A stretch of 13,722 nucleotides of DNA from UBA5336 sp964506685 (GTDB lineage: Bacteria > Pseudomonadota > Alphaproteobacteria > Caulobacterales > Hyphomonadaceae), in assembly GCA_964506685.1 (NCBI GenBank), contig CAZDMQ010000082.1:1-13722 (forward strand), read 5' to 3'. The position numbers and the translations under genes are program-made. Under the pieces are notes generated by a model. The model was not told the origin of the DNA, made no database searches, and was given only the letters and a program-made list of their open reading frames with translations. Positions 1 to 7,822 of the stretch are shown piece by piece; within the stretch, counting starts at the first letter, position 1; each line of letters starts with the position of its first letter.

Positions 1-133
1 ACACGGACATCGCGCCGCGTTGAGCCAGGGCGATATCGACAGCTATGGCCCGCGGCGTAAACGCCCACATGGCGAGTACGATAAGGAGGAGGCCAATAGC
101 GGCCCAGAAGAGGATGCGGTTTCTCAGGGCCAT
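1..133 (-). CDS. HlyD-family efflux adaptor (membrane-fusion protein), N-terminal fragment
   Basis: The start codon lies at 131-133 and the gene runs off the left edge, leaving about 44 residues. They begin MALRNRILFWAAIGLLLIVL and contain one strong hydrophobic helix (about residues 8-25) after a short basic N-terminus. This is followed by a polar segment with the T-P-R-A-I-x-V-D-x-A-x-x-x-R-G pattern that opens many HlyD/MacA-like periplasmic adaptors. Such proteins are anchored in the inner membrane and link an ABC exporter to an outer-membrane channel. The gene follows the FtsX-type permease after only 5 bases, so it is the last visible gene of the USP-ABC-permease operon, and the permease plus ATPase context supports the call. 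Only the N-terminus is visible, so the assignment rests mainly on context and the anchor helix. Confidence 0.7.
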   Translation of the reverse strand, partial: MALRNRILFWAAIGLLLIVLAMWAFTPRAIAVDIALAQRGAMSV

Positions 134-138
134 CTGGC

Positions 139-2511
139 TTACTCTCGGGTCTTGAGGACGGCGATAAGGTCGAGGGATCTTACCCGCTGACGCACGAACA
201 TTGCAGACGCCAGCGAAGCAGCGATCACGATCAGAGCCGACTGTCCGAAGGTGGAGGGGTCGATCGCCAGCGGAACACGGTACAGCTCGGTTGCCATGGA
301 ACTTGCGACGAGGAAGGCGAGACCCGCGCCGAGGACACCGCCCAGTGGCAAGGCAAGGACCACCAGCAGAGCGAGCTCCCCGATCAGGATGTAAGAGACT
401 TCAGCTTCCGAAAATCCCAGCACGCGCAAGCTTGCCAGTTCCCGTCCGCGCTCCGTCAGTCCTATGCGCGCAGCATTGTAGACCACGGAGGCCGCGATTG
501 CTCCGCCGATCAAGGCATAGATGGTCATCATGATGTTGATATTATCTTCCAGCGACTCGTTGAAGCTCTCGATTGAGGCGCGCTGGAGGGTGACGCTAGC
601 GATTCCCGGGCGAGCGAGGACGGCCTGGCTGAATTCGGCCTCCCACTCCGGGTCGAGCATGACATAGACCCCGTTCACGACGGCGCTTTCTCCAAGAAGG
701 TCGTGGAGCGCATCCAGGTCCATGAAGGCTGGCCAGCCCATGGATTCGTTCACGAGGGCCGTCACGGTTGCGCTCAGCACCTGCCGATCACCTTCAAGGA
801 CTTCGAGCGCAACGCGGTCGCCACGCCCAACGCCAAGCATGCTCGCAAGTTGGATCGAAACCGCAAGGCCACGCTCGGGCACGACCATGAAGCGCTGTTC
901 GTGATCGAGGATGCGGCGCTGTCGGCTTTTCGCGTCGAGCCCGACAAGCCTCACCCGTTCATGGCGTTGCCCATTTCGGATGCGGACCGATACCTCTCTG
1001 CCCGGCTGCACGGAAAGAACACCGGGCAAGCTCTCTACCTCTCTGAGCGCGCTGAAGTTGGACCGTTCGACGAAGCTTATGGCGGCATCATAGGCGTCGG
1101 TGCGGTGGAACCGCTGTTCCATCATTTCCTCAATGGAATCGAAGGCGAAAAGCGTGCCGACAAGCAGGGCCTGGGCCGCCGCCACTCCGACGATTGTCAC
1201 GCCCGCGCGCACCGGCCAGCGCGTGATATGACGCAGGATCATTCGCGTGGGCTCGTCGAGATGAACAAAGGCAAAGGCTTTCTGGATCAGCCCCTTGCTA
1301 TAGACCGTCGGGGGAGCAGGAGACATTGCGACTGCGGGCACCATCCTTGCGGCAACGCGGACCGCGCCAATCGCGCCAAGGATGGCGGCCAGGGCTGCCG
1401 CACCGCCGCCGATCACGAAGGCTGAGGGATCGAGACGGAAGATCAGGTCGGGAAAGCGAAAGCTGTCGGCATAGAGATTGGTCATCAGGCGGGCCAGGCC
1501 CGCGCCAATGAGGAAGCCCAGAAAAATGCCCCCGACCACCATGCCGAGCGCGAGCTTCACATAGTGCCAGGCGATTTCTCGCTGATCGAACCCGAAAGCC
1601 TTGAGCAGTCCGATCTGTTGTCTTTCAGTGGCAATGAGCCGGGCAAGGACGGCATTGATCAACATGGCCGATACGATCAGGAATATCGGCGGAATGATCG
1701 CTGCGATCGCCGTGAGCTGCTGCAACTCGCTCGTTATGAATGCATGGGACAACTGGTCGTCCCGGTCATAGGCGCCGCCAGTGCCGTAGGGTTCCAGCAG
1801 GCTATCGAGGGCGTCAATGACGCTTTGGGAGTTTGCCCCCGGGCCAATCGAAACGCTGACCATATTGAATGCACCATCAAGATCGAAAGCGGCTTCTAGG
1901 GCACGGCGACTGAGCCAGAACACCGCGAAGCGCTTTTCGTCCGGTAACAAACCACCTGGACCTAGCATGTAGATATGCTCCGGCGAGTCGCCCACTCCGA
2001 CGATTTCCAGATCCCGCGCACGCCCATTCACGATAGCGCGCACTGTGCTGCCCAGCGTGAAGCCATGAGCGTCCACAAAGGCCTTCGAGACGATGGTTTC
2101 ATCGGGCCGGCGCGCGTCCGGCCAGCGACCCGCATAGAGCATGACCCCATTCAGTCGCGGCTGCCCGGTGTCGGGCAGCGAGATCAGTTGAGCGTTTGCC
2201 GGTTCCCGCAGGCCTTCGATATCGAGCGTGACGAGGCGGGAAATGCGGGTTTCGAACGTTCGTACGCCGTCGATGGCTGCAATCTCGGTGGTCAGTTGTT
2301 CAGGGGCGCGCGTGGCGTTGGTGAATACATCGGCAAAGCGGAAGCGCTCGTAATAGGTATCGCGGCTGAGCTCTAGGGATGAAATCGCACCGAGCGCCAT
2401 CACCATGATGGCAACACCGCAAGCGACAATGGCGCTCACGGCAATGCCCTGCCCTCGCAGGTGCATCAGATCCCGCAGCAGCTTGCGATCAAGGGAAGAG
2501 AGCCACTTCAC
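139..2511 (-). CDS. FtsX/MacB-type ABC exporter permease, duplicated, 790 aa
   Basis: This inner-membrane permease belongs to a tripartite ABC export system. It is built from two repeated FtsX-like halves. The first has a helix near residues 22-43, a large soluble domain (about 45-260), then three helices (about 266-292, 318-341, 364-386). The second has a helix near 435-457, a second soluble domain (460-655), then three helices (about 660-680, 705-735, 757-773). The motif after the first helix of each bundle is repeated: ERQQIGLLKAFG at 296-307 and ERGRELASLRVLG at 687-699. This is the cytoplasmic segment expected to contact the ATPase. About 790 residues is normal for the two-domain family (single-domain MacB permeases are roughly half this). 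The start ATG overlaps the ATPase stop by 4 bases, so the two are translationally coupled. The substrate cannot be read from sequence; lipid, lipoprotein or peptide are possibilities. Confidence 0.92.
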   Translation of the reverse strand: MKWLSSLDRKLLRDLMHLRGQGIAVSAIVACGVAIMVMALGAISSLELSRDTYYERFRFADVFTNATRAPEQLTTEIAAIDGVRTFETRISRLVTLDIEGLREPANAQLISLPDTGQPRLNGVMLYAGRWPDARRPDETIVSKAFVDAHGFTLGSTVRAIVNGRARDLEIVGVGDSPEHIYMLGPGGLLPDEKRFAVFWLSRRALEAAFDLDGAFNMVSVSIGPGANSQSVIDALDSLLEPYGTGGAYDRDDQLSHAFITSELQQLTAIAAIIPPIFLIVSAMLINAVLARLIATERQQIGLLKAFGFDQREIAWHYVKLALGMVVGGIFLGFLIGAGLARLMTNLYADSFRFPDLIFRLDPSAFVIGGGAAALAAILGAIGAVRVAARMVPAVAMSPAPPTVYSKGLIQKAFAFVHLDEPTRMILRHITRWPVRAGVTIVGVAAAQALLVGTLFAFDSIEEMMEQRFHRTDAYDAAISFVERSNFSALREVESLPGVLSVQPGREVSVRIRNGQRHERVRLVGLDAKSRQRRILDHEQRFMVVPERGLAVSIQLASMLGVGRGDRVALEVLEGDRQVLSATVTALVNESMGWPAFMDLDALHDLLGESAVVNGVYVMLDPEWEAEFSQAVLARPGIASVTLQRASIESFNESLEDNINIMMTIYALIGGAIAASVVYNAARIGLTERGRELASLRVLGFSEAEVSYILIGELALLVVLALPLGGVLGAGLAFLVASSMATELYRVPLAIDPSTFGQSALIVIAASLASAMFVRQRVRSLDLIAVLKTRE

Positions 2512-3257
2512 CAGCTGAGCTCTGACGGCCGTTTGGCGCGGCCGACGTCTTCCACACTGGCAATCTTTCCGTCAGACAACCGAATCGTCCGATCAGACAT
2601 CGCGGATATGCTCATATTGTGCGTAATCACAACAGTGGTTGCGCCGAGTTCGCGGTTCACATGGTCGAGCGCTTCAAGCACCTGAACCCCGGTTTGACTG
2701 TCAAGGGCGCCGGTGGGCTCATCGCAGAAGAGCAGATCGGGGCGCTTGGCGATTGCGCGTGCAACAGCGACGCGCTGTTGCTCCCCACCAGACAGTTCGG
2801 CCGGAAAATGATCCAGCCGCTTTTCCAGACCGACCATGGTCAATGCCTGTTCAGGCGGGATCGGATCGCGTGCGATTTCAGTCACCAGAGAAACATTCTC
2901 GAGCGCCGTCAGGCTGGGTACAAGATTGTAGAACTGGAAAATGAAACCGACATGATGGCGCCGGTACCGGGTCAGTTCCGCATCCGAGCGCCTGGTCAGG
3001 GACTTTCCCTCGAAAAGGACGTCGCCACCGGTCGGCCGGTCGAGGCCACCAAGGATATTAAGCAAGGTCGATTTTCCGCTCCCGGACGCGCCAAGCATGA
3101 CGAGCAATTCGCCACGCCGGACATCAAGATCGATGCCCCTCAGCGCTTGAACCTTCACCTCGCCGGTGTCGTAAACCTTTGTGAGGCCCCGCGCTGAAAG
3201 GAGCGGATTGGCGTCGGTCGCCTGTTTGGTCCCCAGTTTTGCCGATACAATAGGCAC
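2508..3257 (-). CDS. ABC exporter ATP-binding protein (MacB/LolD class)
   Basis: This cytoplasmic ATPase powers the adjacent FtsX-type permease. All nucleotide-binding motifs are intact in a 249-residue protein: Walker A GASGSGKST at 56-64, Q-loop Q108 in FIFQFYNLVPSL, signature LSGGEQQR at 155-162, Walker B LLFCDE at 175-180 followed by the D-loop ALDS, and H-loop H213 in ITHN. The Q-loop context and the L-T-x-x-E-N-V segment after it are typical of the LolD/MacB ATPase group. A roughly 17-residue N-terminal extension precedes the usual family start (LLSARGLTKVYD), and no better internal start was seen. The gene starts 8 bases after the universal stress protein stop and ends overlapping the permease start, so it is an internal operon gene. 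Function as an exporter ATPase is secure; the substrate is unknown. Confidence 0.95.
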   Translation of the reverse strand: MPIVSAKLGTKQATDANPLLSARGLTKVYDTGEVKVQALRGIDLDVRRGELLVMLGASGSGKSTLLNILGGLDRPTGGDVLFEGKSLTRRSDAELTRYRRHHVGFIFQFYNLVPSLTALENVSLVTEIARDPIPPEQALTMVGLEKRLDHFPAELSGGEQQRVAVARAIAKRPDLLFCDEPTGALDSQTGVQVLEALDHVNRELGATTVVITHNMSISAMSDRTIRLSDGKIASVEDVGRAKRPSELSW

Positions 3258-3265
3258 GCGATACC

Positions 3266-4138
3266 CTAGTGAACCATGAGGAGCGGGCGCTCAGTATGGC
3301 GCAGCATGTGGAGGGTCACACCGCCGAGCACAGTCTCGCGCAGCCTGGAGTGGGAGTATCCTCCCATCACGATGATATCGCTGTTTGTTGCGTCGCACTG
3401 GTTGAGAATCCGTTCGGCAACTGGCCCGGTCGGCCAATCGACACTGCGCGCTGTGACCTTGACACCCGCCCGCTCGAGCCAGAGCCTGGCCGCTTCAAGA
3501 CCCGGCGTGCCCGCATCACTGTCGCCAACGGTCAGCAAGGTCGTCTCTTCGCTCTGGAGAAGCAGCGGCATGGCCCCGCGCACGACGCGCGAGGCTTGGA
3601 GACTTCCGTCCCAGGCAAGCAGGGGTCGGCGCGGTGAGGCGTCCAAGCCAGACCTCGGGACAGCAAAGACCGGTGCGCCCGACTCCATCAACACCGCTTC
3701 GAAGATCTCCCGCTCCATGTATATTTCCTTTGGATCGGGGACCGCCATGACCACAAGGTCGGCCGTTCGCGCTGTCGTGCTGTAATCGAGCGCGAGCTGT
3801 CCGGATTGATCGGTCCATGAAGCGGTAACACCGCTTTGTTTCAGGGCCTCTGAGATCGGAACGATCCGTGCGCCGCTGGCATCGCATCGTTCCTCGAAGG
3901 CGGCACGCATGGAGCGCGCGAAGGCTGCGGTGGCTTCGTCATGGCTCTGCACTGCGGTCACTGTCACCCCGCCCCCGGCAGGATAGAAGTCCATGGGCGG
4001 ATAGGCGGCGTATCGTTGGCGAACGTGGTGGGCGAGCACGTGTCCTTGATAGGTCCCGGCCAGGGACAACGCAGCGTCTGTGACGGTCTTGGCCGTGTGT
4101 TCAAAGGCGAGTGGCAAAAAAAGGGTTTTGAAGGTCAT
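3266..4138 (-). CDS. Universal stress protein, tandem UspA-like domains
   Basis: A cytoplasmic protein of about 290 residues, roughly twice a single UspA domain. The N-terminal half begins MTFKTLFLPLAFEHTAKTV, the usual beta-strand start. The C-terminal half restarts near RRPLLAWDGSLQASRVV and ends in GGYSHSRLRETVLGGVT about 30 residues from the end. That segment corresponds to the nucleotide loop G-x2-G-x9-G(S/T), usually GAYGHSR in this subgroup; here the second glycine is Ser262, so ATP binding may be altered. I chose the ATG at 4138 over the in-frame ATG at 4156: it gives the usual family start, and a promoter driven by the palindrome at 4203-4218 in class II geometry would begin near 4169, leaving almost no leader for 4156. 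Neither start has a well-spaced ribosome site. First gene of the operon with the ABC exporter genes. The role is inferred as stress survival under low oxygen or energy limitation. Confidence 0.88.
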   Translation of the reverse strand: MTFKTLFLPLAFEHTAKTVTDAALSLAGTYQGHVLAHHVRQRYAAYPPMDFYPAGGGVTVTAVQSHDEATAAFARSMRAAFEERCDASGARIVPISEALKQSGVTASWTDQSGQLALDYSTTARTADLVVMAVPDPKEIYMEREIFEAVLMESGAPVFAVPRSGLDASPRRPLLAWDGSLQASRVVRGAMPLLLQSEETTLLTVGDSDAGTPGLEAARLWLERAGVKVTARSVDWPTGPVAERILNQCDATNSDIIVMGGYSHSRLRETVLGGVTLHMLRHTERPLLMVH

Positions 4139-4202
4139 GGTCCTGGTCGATCTCATGGGTTTTGGCTTGATCGCCAGAGCATCCCGATTTTCGCGCGTCC
4201 GC

Positions 4203-4218
4203 TTTGACGCGGGTCAAA
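4203..4218. promoter_or_regulatory. Fnr/FixK/Dnr-type operator between divergent genes
   Basis: The 16-base sequence TTTGACGCGGGTCAAA has perfect 6-base inverted arms around a 4-base centre and fits the Crp/Fnr-family core TTGA-N6-TCAA exactly. It lies between the universal stress protein operon (minus strand, start 4138) and the P-type ATPase remnant (plus strand, start 4311). For the minus operon its centre is about 72 bases upstream of the start, suiting activation with transcription starting near 4169. For the plus gene the centre is about 100 bases upstream. The G/C at the fifth arm position is closer to FixK/Dnr-like than classical Fnr (TTGAT-N4-ATCAA) sites. The actual regulator is not in the window. 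Confidence 0.75.
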
Positions 4219-4310
4219 CGTCCAAGGCTTGGGTCACCTACGACAGTTTAGGAATCGCAAGGGCTCCTGGCTTGCGGTTCGCTTCGGCTTTGGAGATGTG
4301 AGAACCCGCC

Positions 4311-4806
4311 ATGCCTGAGCGCACGCAAGACGCAGAACGTCCTGCGGCCTTTCATGCCGCGCCCGTTGAGGCGGCATTTGATCAGTTGTCGGCATCTCCG
4401 GACGGTTTGTCGGAGGCTGAAGCGCGCAAACGGCTGGACACGTATGGTCCCAACACAGCGCCGTCCGCCGCCCGGAGCCTGCTCATCGTCCAGTTCCTGA
4501 GGCATTTCCATAACGCGCTGATCTACGTTCTGATCGCCGCTGCCGCCGTGACATGGTGGCTCGGGCATCCGGTCGACACAATCGTGATTGCGTTTGTTGT
4601 GCTCGCAAATGCCGTGATTGGTTTTGTTCAGGAAGGCCGGGCCGAGGCGGCCATGGAAGCGACTGAAACGCTGCTGTCGCCGCATGCTGCCGTGTACCGC
4701 GATAGCAACCGCAGTACGATCGATGCTGGTGTTTGGCCTCCTGGAGGTTGAGAAGCAATTGCGCTTCATTATCCGCCAGCCCAGCGAAGGAGGCGCGCCA
4801 GAATAG
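4311..4806 (+). pseudogene. Cation-transporting P-type ATPase, internally deleted remnant
   Basis: The open frame from 4311 to 4751 gives an ordinary P2-type cation ATPase N-terminus. It has the cytoplasmic cation-ATPase N domain (FDQLSASPDGLSEAEARKRL, then YGPN), the first membrane hairpin (about residues 62-105), and the start of the actuator domain (ALLSPHA-like segment, then VYRDSNRSTIDA). Where the family continues with a V-P-G-D motif, the frame turns into GVWPPGG and stops. Near 4719 a different frame opens and reads MLVFGLLEVEKQLRFIIRQP to a stop at 4804-4806, matching the hydrophobic-then-basic C-terminal tail of the same family. The D-K-T-G phosphorylation site, nucleotide domain and remaining helices are absent. 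A family member is usually near 900 residues, so about 2.2 kb seems to be missing at roughly 4715-4725. It cannot pump ions as it stands. The alternative explanation is a misassembly. Confidence 0.85.
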
Positions 4807-4916
4807 TCGCCAGCCGAATGCCCGCTGTTTTATGTCCCCCGGGAGGGCGAAGGCGAATTCAGCACTCTTTGTTAAAATCAGCCAATCCAGTGCCGGAGAC
4901 TCGCGACCATATACCC

Positions 4917-6473
4917 TCAGGCGCGCTCCGATGAGGGCCGCCTCGCAATATGCCCAGCTTGGATTGAAAGGTGCCCGCGAAGGCTCGCAAGCGCCTCGGC
5001 CGGGCTGCCTGACACGTCCACCCGAAGCCAGCCGGCCGGCGCAGGCTGGCAGAGCTGGTGCTCAAGGACAGCAAGATCTGCGTCGGACGCATCACCCTGG
5101 CGCGCCGAAATGCGCGCCCGGAGCACCTCATCGGGCGCCTCAAGCCAGACCTTGTGGACCGGAACGCCGAGCGTGCGCGACATGCCCTGAATGAGGATTG
5201 CGGCGTCGGTCGGCAGGAAGGTCGCGTCCAGCACGCACGCAAAACCCGCTTGCAGCACATCGCGCGCGCGATCTGCCATGGCGCGGTAGACTTCAAGCCG
5301 CGCCTCATCTTCGTATTCGGAGCTCGGCAATCGCGCATCGAGGGCTGTATTGGTGCGTCGTTTGCGCAGCACATCGCTGCGGATCACGATCGCCCCGGGC
5401 AGCGGCGCAAATTCGGGGGCAAGGGCGCGGGCGAGCGTTGACTTGCCCGTCCCCGACCGACCGCCAAGGGCGATGAGGCAAGGCTTCTTATTCGTGTGCA
5501 GAACCTGCCCGGCCAGCGCGAGGTAAGGGAGTGCGACATCCATGTCGTTGGCCATCGCCGCGGCAAGTGCCCGGATCGCTGCCCTCATGGACAGGAAAAT
5601 TGGTAACAGGGCGAGGCCGCCATAATCGCCCCGCATGCCGAGATATCGGTTGAGGCAGAGATTGGCGAGATCGGTCCGGCCATAATGGATGAGGTCCATC
5701 ACCGGAAACGCCGCATCGTAAAGCGTGTCGATGGTTGTCAGCGCGTCGTCAAACTCAAGCGCATCAAAGCCAATGAGTCGCCCGCGCCAGCAAACCAGAT
5801 TCTTCAGGTGAAGGTCGCCATGGCAGGCCCGAACAAAACCGTCGCGCCCACGTGCATCTGCAAGATCGGCCAGGCCCTGCAAGCCGTCCATTGCGGCTTC
5901 AGTCCATGACCGTGCTTGCGGTTTGAAGTGGGCGGGAACGCAGTCTGAGAGATCGCCGCCGACCTGGGAGATGATGGTGCCAACCCGGTTGGCCCCATCC
6001 ATAACGCGTTTGGGTGGGGCTTGATCATGGCGTCTTGCAAGATCGTCGGCGAAACCATCCAAAAGTGATGGATCAAGCTTTCCGGCTTCAAGCATCCGGT
6101 CGCCTCTCGCCTCATCGGAAAAACGGTGCATGCGCACGACCCAATCGAGCGTCTCTGCGCCGTGCGGGACCGGTTCGCGAAGACCCATCCGGCCTGCCAG
6201 TCGCCAGATCGGATCGACGCCTTGGTACAGCGACCCCGCCCAGTCGGTATTGACGGCAATCTCGCGCTCGCAATAGGTCTTTCGCTGGCTGGCGGTGCTG
6301 TAATCGACAAAGTCAAATCGAACAGACTTCTTCAGTTTGAGAACATGATCGCGGGTCAGGAAAAGATGCGACAAGTGCGTCTCGATCCGCAGCGGTATCG
6401 CGCCGCCATGGGCCTCGGGGGACGAGAGGAACGCGATCGTGTCGGATTGGATGTCGTTTGGTGCGACATGCAT
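4917..6473 (-). CDS. Bifunctional aminoglycoside-phosphotransferase-like/P-loop kinase fusion
   Basis: A 518-residue two-domain cytoplasmic protein of the type annotated as 'bifunctional aminoglycoside phosphotransferase/ATP-binding protein'. The N-terminal half is a protein-kinase-like APH fold: VLKLKKSVRFDF near 45-56 supplies a lysine region, the catalytic loop HGDLHLKN is at 218-225, and the metal-binding segment IGFDALEFDD at 234-243. The C-terminal half is a P-loop kinase: Walker A GGRSGTGKST at 337-346, then IRSDVLRK at 364-371 as in small-molecule kinases, and VLDATFL at 414-420. The substrate is unknown and actual drug resistance is unlikely. The gene faces the P-type ATPase remnant tail to tail (110 bases apart) and is divergent from the PHB depolymerase gene. 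Such fusions often sit near universal stress proteins and cation ATPases; that is family knowledge, not proof of function. No strong ribosome site precedes the start. Confidence 0.9.
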   Translation of the reverse strand: MHVAPNDIQSDTIAFLSSPEAHGGAIPLRIETHLSHLFLTRDHVLKLKKSVRFDFVDYSTASQRKTYCEREIAVNTDWAGSLYQGVDPIWRLAGRMGLREPVPHGAETLDWVVRMHRFSDEARGDRMLEAGKLDPSLLDGFADDLARRHDQAPPKRVMDGANRVGTIISQVGGDLSDCVPAHFKPQARSWTEAAMDGLQGLADLADARGRDGFVRACHGDLHLKNLVCWRGRLIGFDALEFDDALTTIDTLYDAAFPVMDLIHYGRTDLANLCLNRYLGMRGDYGGLALLPIFLSMRAAIRALAAAMANDMDVALPYLALAGQVLHTNKKPCLIALGGRSGTGKSTLARALAPEFAPLPGAIVIRSDVLRKRRTNTALDARLPSSEYEDEARLEVYRAMADRARDVLQAGFACVLDATFLPTDAAILIQGMSRTLGVPVHKVWLEAPDEVLRARISARQGDASDADLAVLEHQLCQPAPAGWLRVDVSGSPAEALASLRGHLSIQAGHIARRPSSERA

Positions 6474-6532
6474 CTTTATGGCCCGTATCAGATTGAAGTA
6501 CTGCCTTCATATGGCCTTGGAGCATTGCCTGC

Positions 6533-6548
6533 TTTGACGGGGCGCAAG
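6533..6548. promoter_or_regulatory. Weak Crp/Fnr-family (Dnr/NnrR-like) site in divergent spacer
   Basis: TTTGACGGGGCGCAAG matches the core as TTGA-N6-GCAA, with one mismatch in the right arm, and its left arm is identical to the strong site at 4203-4208. It sits in the 243-base spacer between the APH/P-loop fusion (start 6473, minus) and the PHB depolymerase (start 6717, plus). Its centre is about 67 bases upstream of the first and 176 upstream of the second, so regulation of the fusion gene is the better fit. A GTCAA at 6548-6552 mirrors the left arm but at the wrong spacing. Nothing else was recognised in this spacer. Confidence 0.35.
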
Positions 6549-6716
6549 TCAATCCGTCAGCAATATGGACACAATACCAGGCGTCCGCCCTGTCAGGCTG
6601 TTTTCCGGGCACTGGGAAACCGCATGACCGGGCGGATTCTGAACAACACTGATGACAGGCCGCACATGTCCCGGCGGGCCGAACCTGGCGCTGCGAATAG
6701 CTGAGATTGTGATCCC

Positions 6717-7742
6717 ATGCTTGCCGATCTTCAGCGTCAGACGCCCTTCCGCCTTCCCGAAGCGCCGTTGGCAAGCGCCTGTAACTCGCCCTTTTTCAAG
6801 CTGCGCCGTTTCAATACGGGCCCTCCAGATGATCCGAAACCGCCCATCCTGATCGTCCCGCCATTGTCGGGCCACTTCGCCGCGCTTTTGCGGGACATGG
6901 TGGTCGAACTGGGCGGCGATCATGACGTCCATGTGATTGACTGGGTGAGCCCCCGTTATGTGCCCCTCATGGCGGGTGCCTTCACAATCGAGACGTCAGT
7001 CGAATGTGTCCTGCAAACCCTTGATGCCTGTCCGTCGCCGCCGGCGCTGATGGGCCTTTGCCAAAGCGTTGTGCCGGTACTTCTGGCCGCCGGCAGACGA
7101 GCGAGGCGGCGCCGGGATGAACAACCGGCGGCCGTGATCCTGATGGCCGGCCCCATCGACGCGCACCAGAACCAGGCTGGAACCGCCGCCCTTGTTCGCG
7201 CTGTTCCGATCTGGATGTACCGGGCGACGATTGGCTGTGTGCCCCACGGATTTCCTGGCGTCGGCCGGCGTGTTTTTCCATCCGTGATGCGCACTGTTTC
7301 ACTGGTTCAGTACGCAATGCGGCACACATTGCCGTTCGACCCGCTGCTGCGAAAATTTATGTTCGATGACGGAGCCGACCCAATCCTCGCGCCTTTCGGA
7401 CGGGCGTATTTCAGCACAATGGACCTTCATGCAGACTGGCTCCTCGAAACCCTGCAAAAGGTCTACTTCCAACCGTCAGTCGAAGGGCTATGGCTGGAGC
7501 ATGAAGATGACCTCTCGGAACTTTCTTCTTTGGCGCTCATGACGATAGAGGGCGCGATGGATGATGTCGCCGCACCGGGTCAGACGCACGCGGCGCAGCG
7601 GCTCTGCCCTGCGCTTGTGGAAGGGCGCAGGTTTCAGGAGACGATTCCCGGCGCTGGACATTTCGATCTCTTCCACGGGCGGTGTTGGCGAGAGGAGGTG
7701 GCGCCTTTGGTTCGGAAGGTCGTGCGGTCTGCCTGTCGATGA
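6717..7742 (+). CDS. Intracellular polyhydroxybutyrate depolymerase-like hydrolase, short N-terminus
   Basis: This protein is likely to hydrolyse intracellular poly-3-hydroxybutyrate granules. It is an alpha/beta hydrolase of the PhaZ intracellular depolymerase family: PPILIVPPLSGHFAALLRD (about 42-60) is the strand and oxyanion region, and GLCQSVVPVL at 113-122 is the nucleophile elbow with Cys115 instead of Ser, a hallmark of this family. LMAGPIDAHQN follows at 142-152. IEGAMDDVAAPGQT (277-290) carries the acidic residue and GAGHFDLFHGRCWREE (312-327) the catalytic His315. Spacing from Cys to Asp to His resembles that of the Ralstonia PhaZ triad as I remember it. At 341 residues it is roughly 70 shorter than usual, all at the N-terminus. 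An in-frame stop at 6702-6704 lies just upstream, so no longer version is possible from this frame. The ribosome site is weak. The thiolase nearby fits PHB use. Confidence 0.85.
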   Translation: MLADLQRQTPFRLPEAPLASACNSPFFKLRRFNTGPPDDPKPPILIVPPLSGHFAALLRDMVVELGGDHDVHVIDWVSPRYVPLMAGAFTIETSVECVLQTLDACPSPPALMGLCQSVVPVLLAAGRRARRRRDEQPAAVILMAGPIDAHQNQAGTAALVRAVPIWMYRATIGCVPHGFPGVGRRVFPSVMRTVSLVQYAMRHTLPFDPLLRKFMFDDGADPILAPFGRAYFSTMDLHADWLLETLQKVYFQPSVEGLWLEHEDDLSELSSLALMTIEGAMDDVAAPGQTHAAQRLCPALVEGRRFQETIPGAGHFDLFHGRCWREEVAPLVRKVVRSACR

Positions 7743-7822
7743 TCTAGGGACTTTCTGCGATCGGAGCGCCCGCCGATCTCGGCCAGCAATCCCGTTTCAG
7801 CTTGCTCGGGCCATCGGGGCGT

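Noticed and set aside
703..1425. Plus-strand open frame of 240 codons opposite the permease gene
   Set aside because: It lies wholly antisense to a well-supported FtsX-type permease, shows no domain-like pattern and is rich in H, R and G as expected for a GC-rich shadow frame.
4256..4276. Stem CGCAAG-N9-CTTGCG ahead of the P-type ATPase remnant
   Set aside because: Only six base pairs with no T-run; it lies in the leader of a broken gene and could be chance in GC-rich DNA.
4917..6473. Aminoglycoside resistance gene
   Set aside because: The APH-like domain is fused to a P-loop kinase domain in a chromosomal family not known for drug resistance; there is no sign of a mobile element nearby.
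7759..7778. Stem GATCGG-N8-CCGATC between the convergent depolymerase and FMN reductase genes
   Set aside because: A two-way terminator would fit the place, but there is no T-run on either side and the stem is short.
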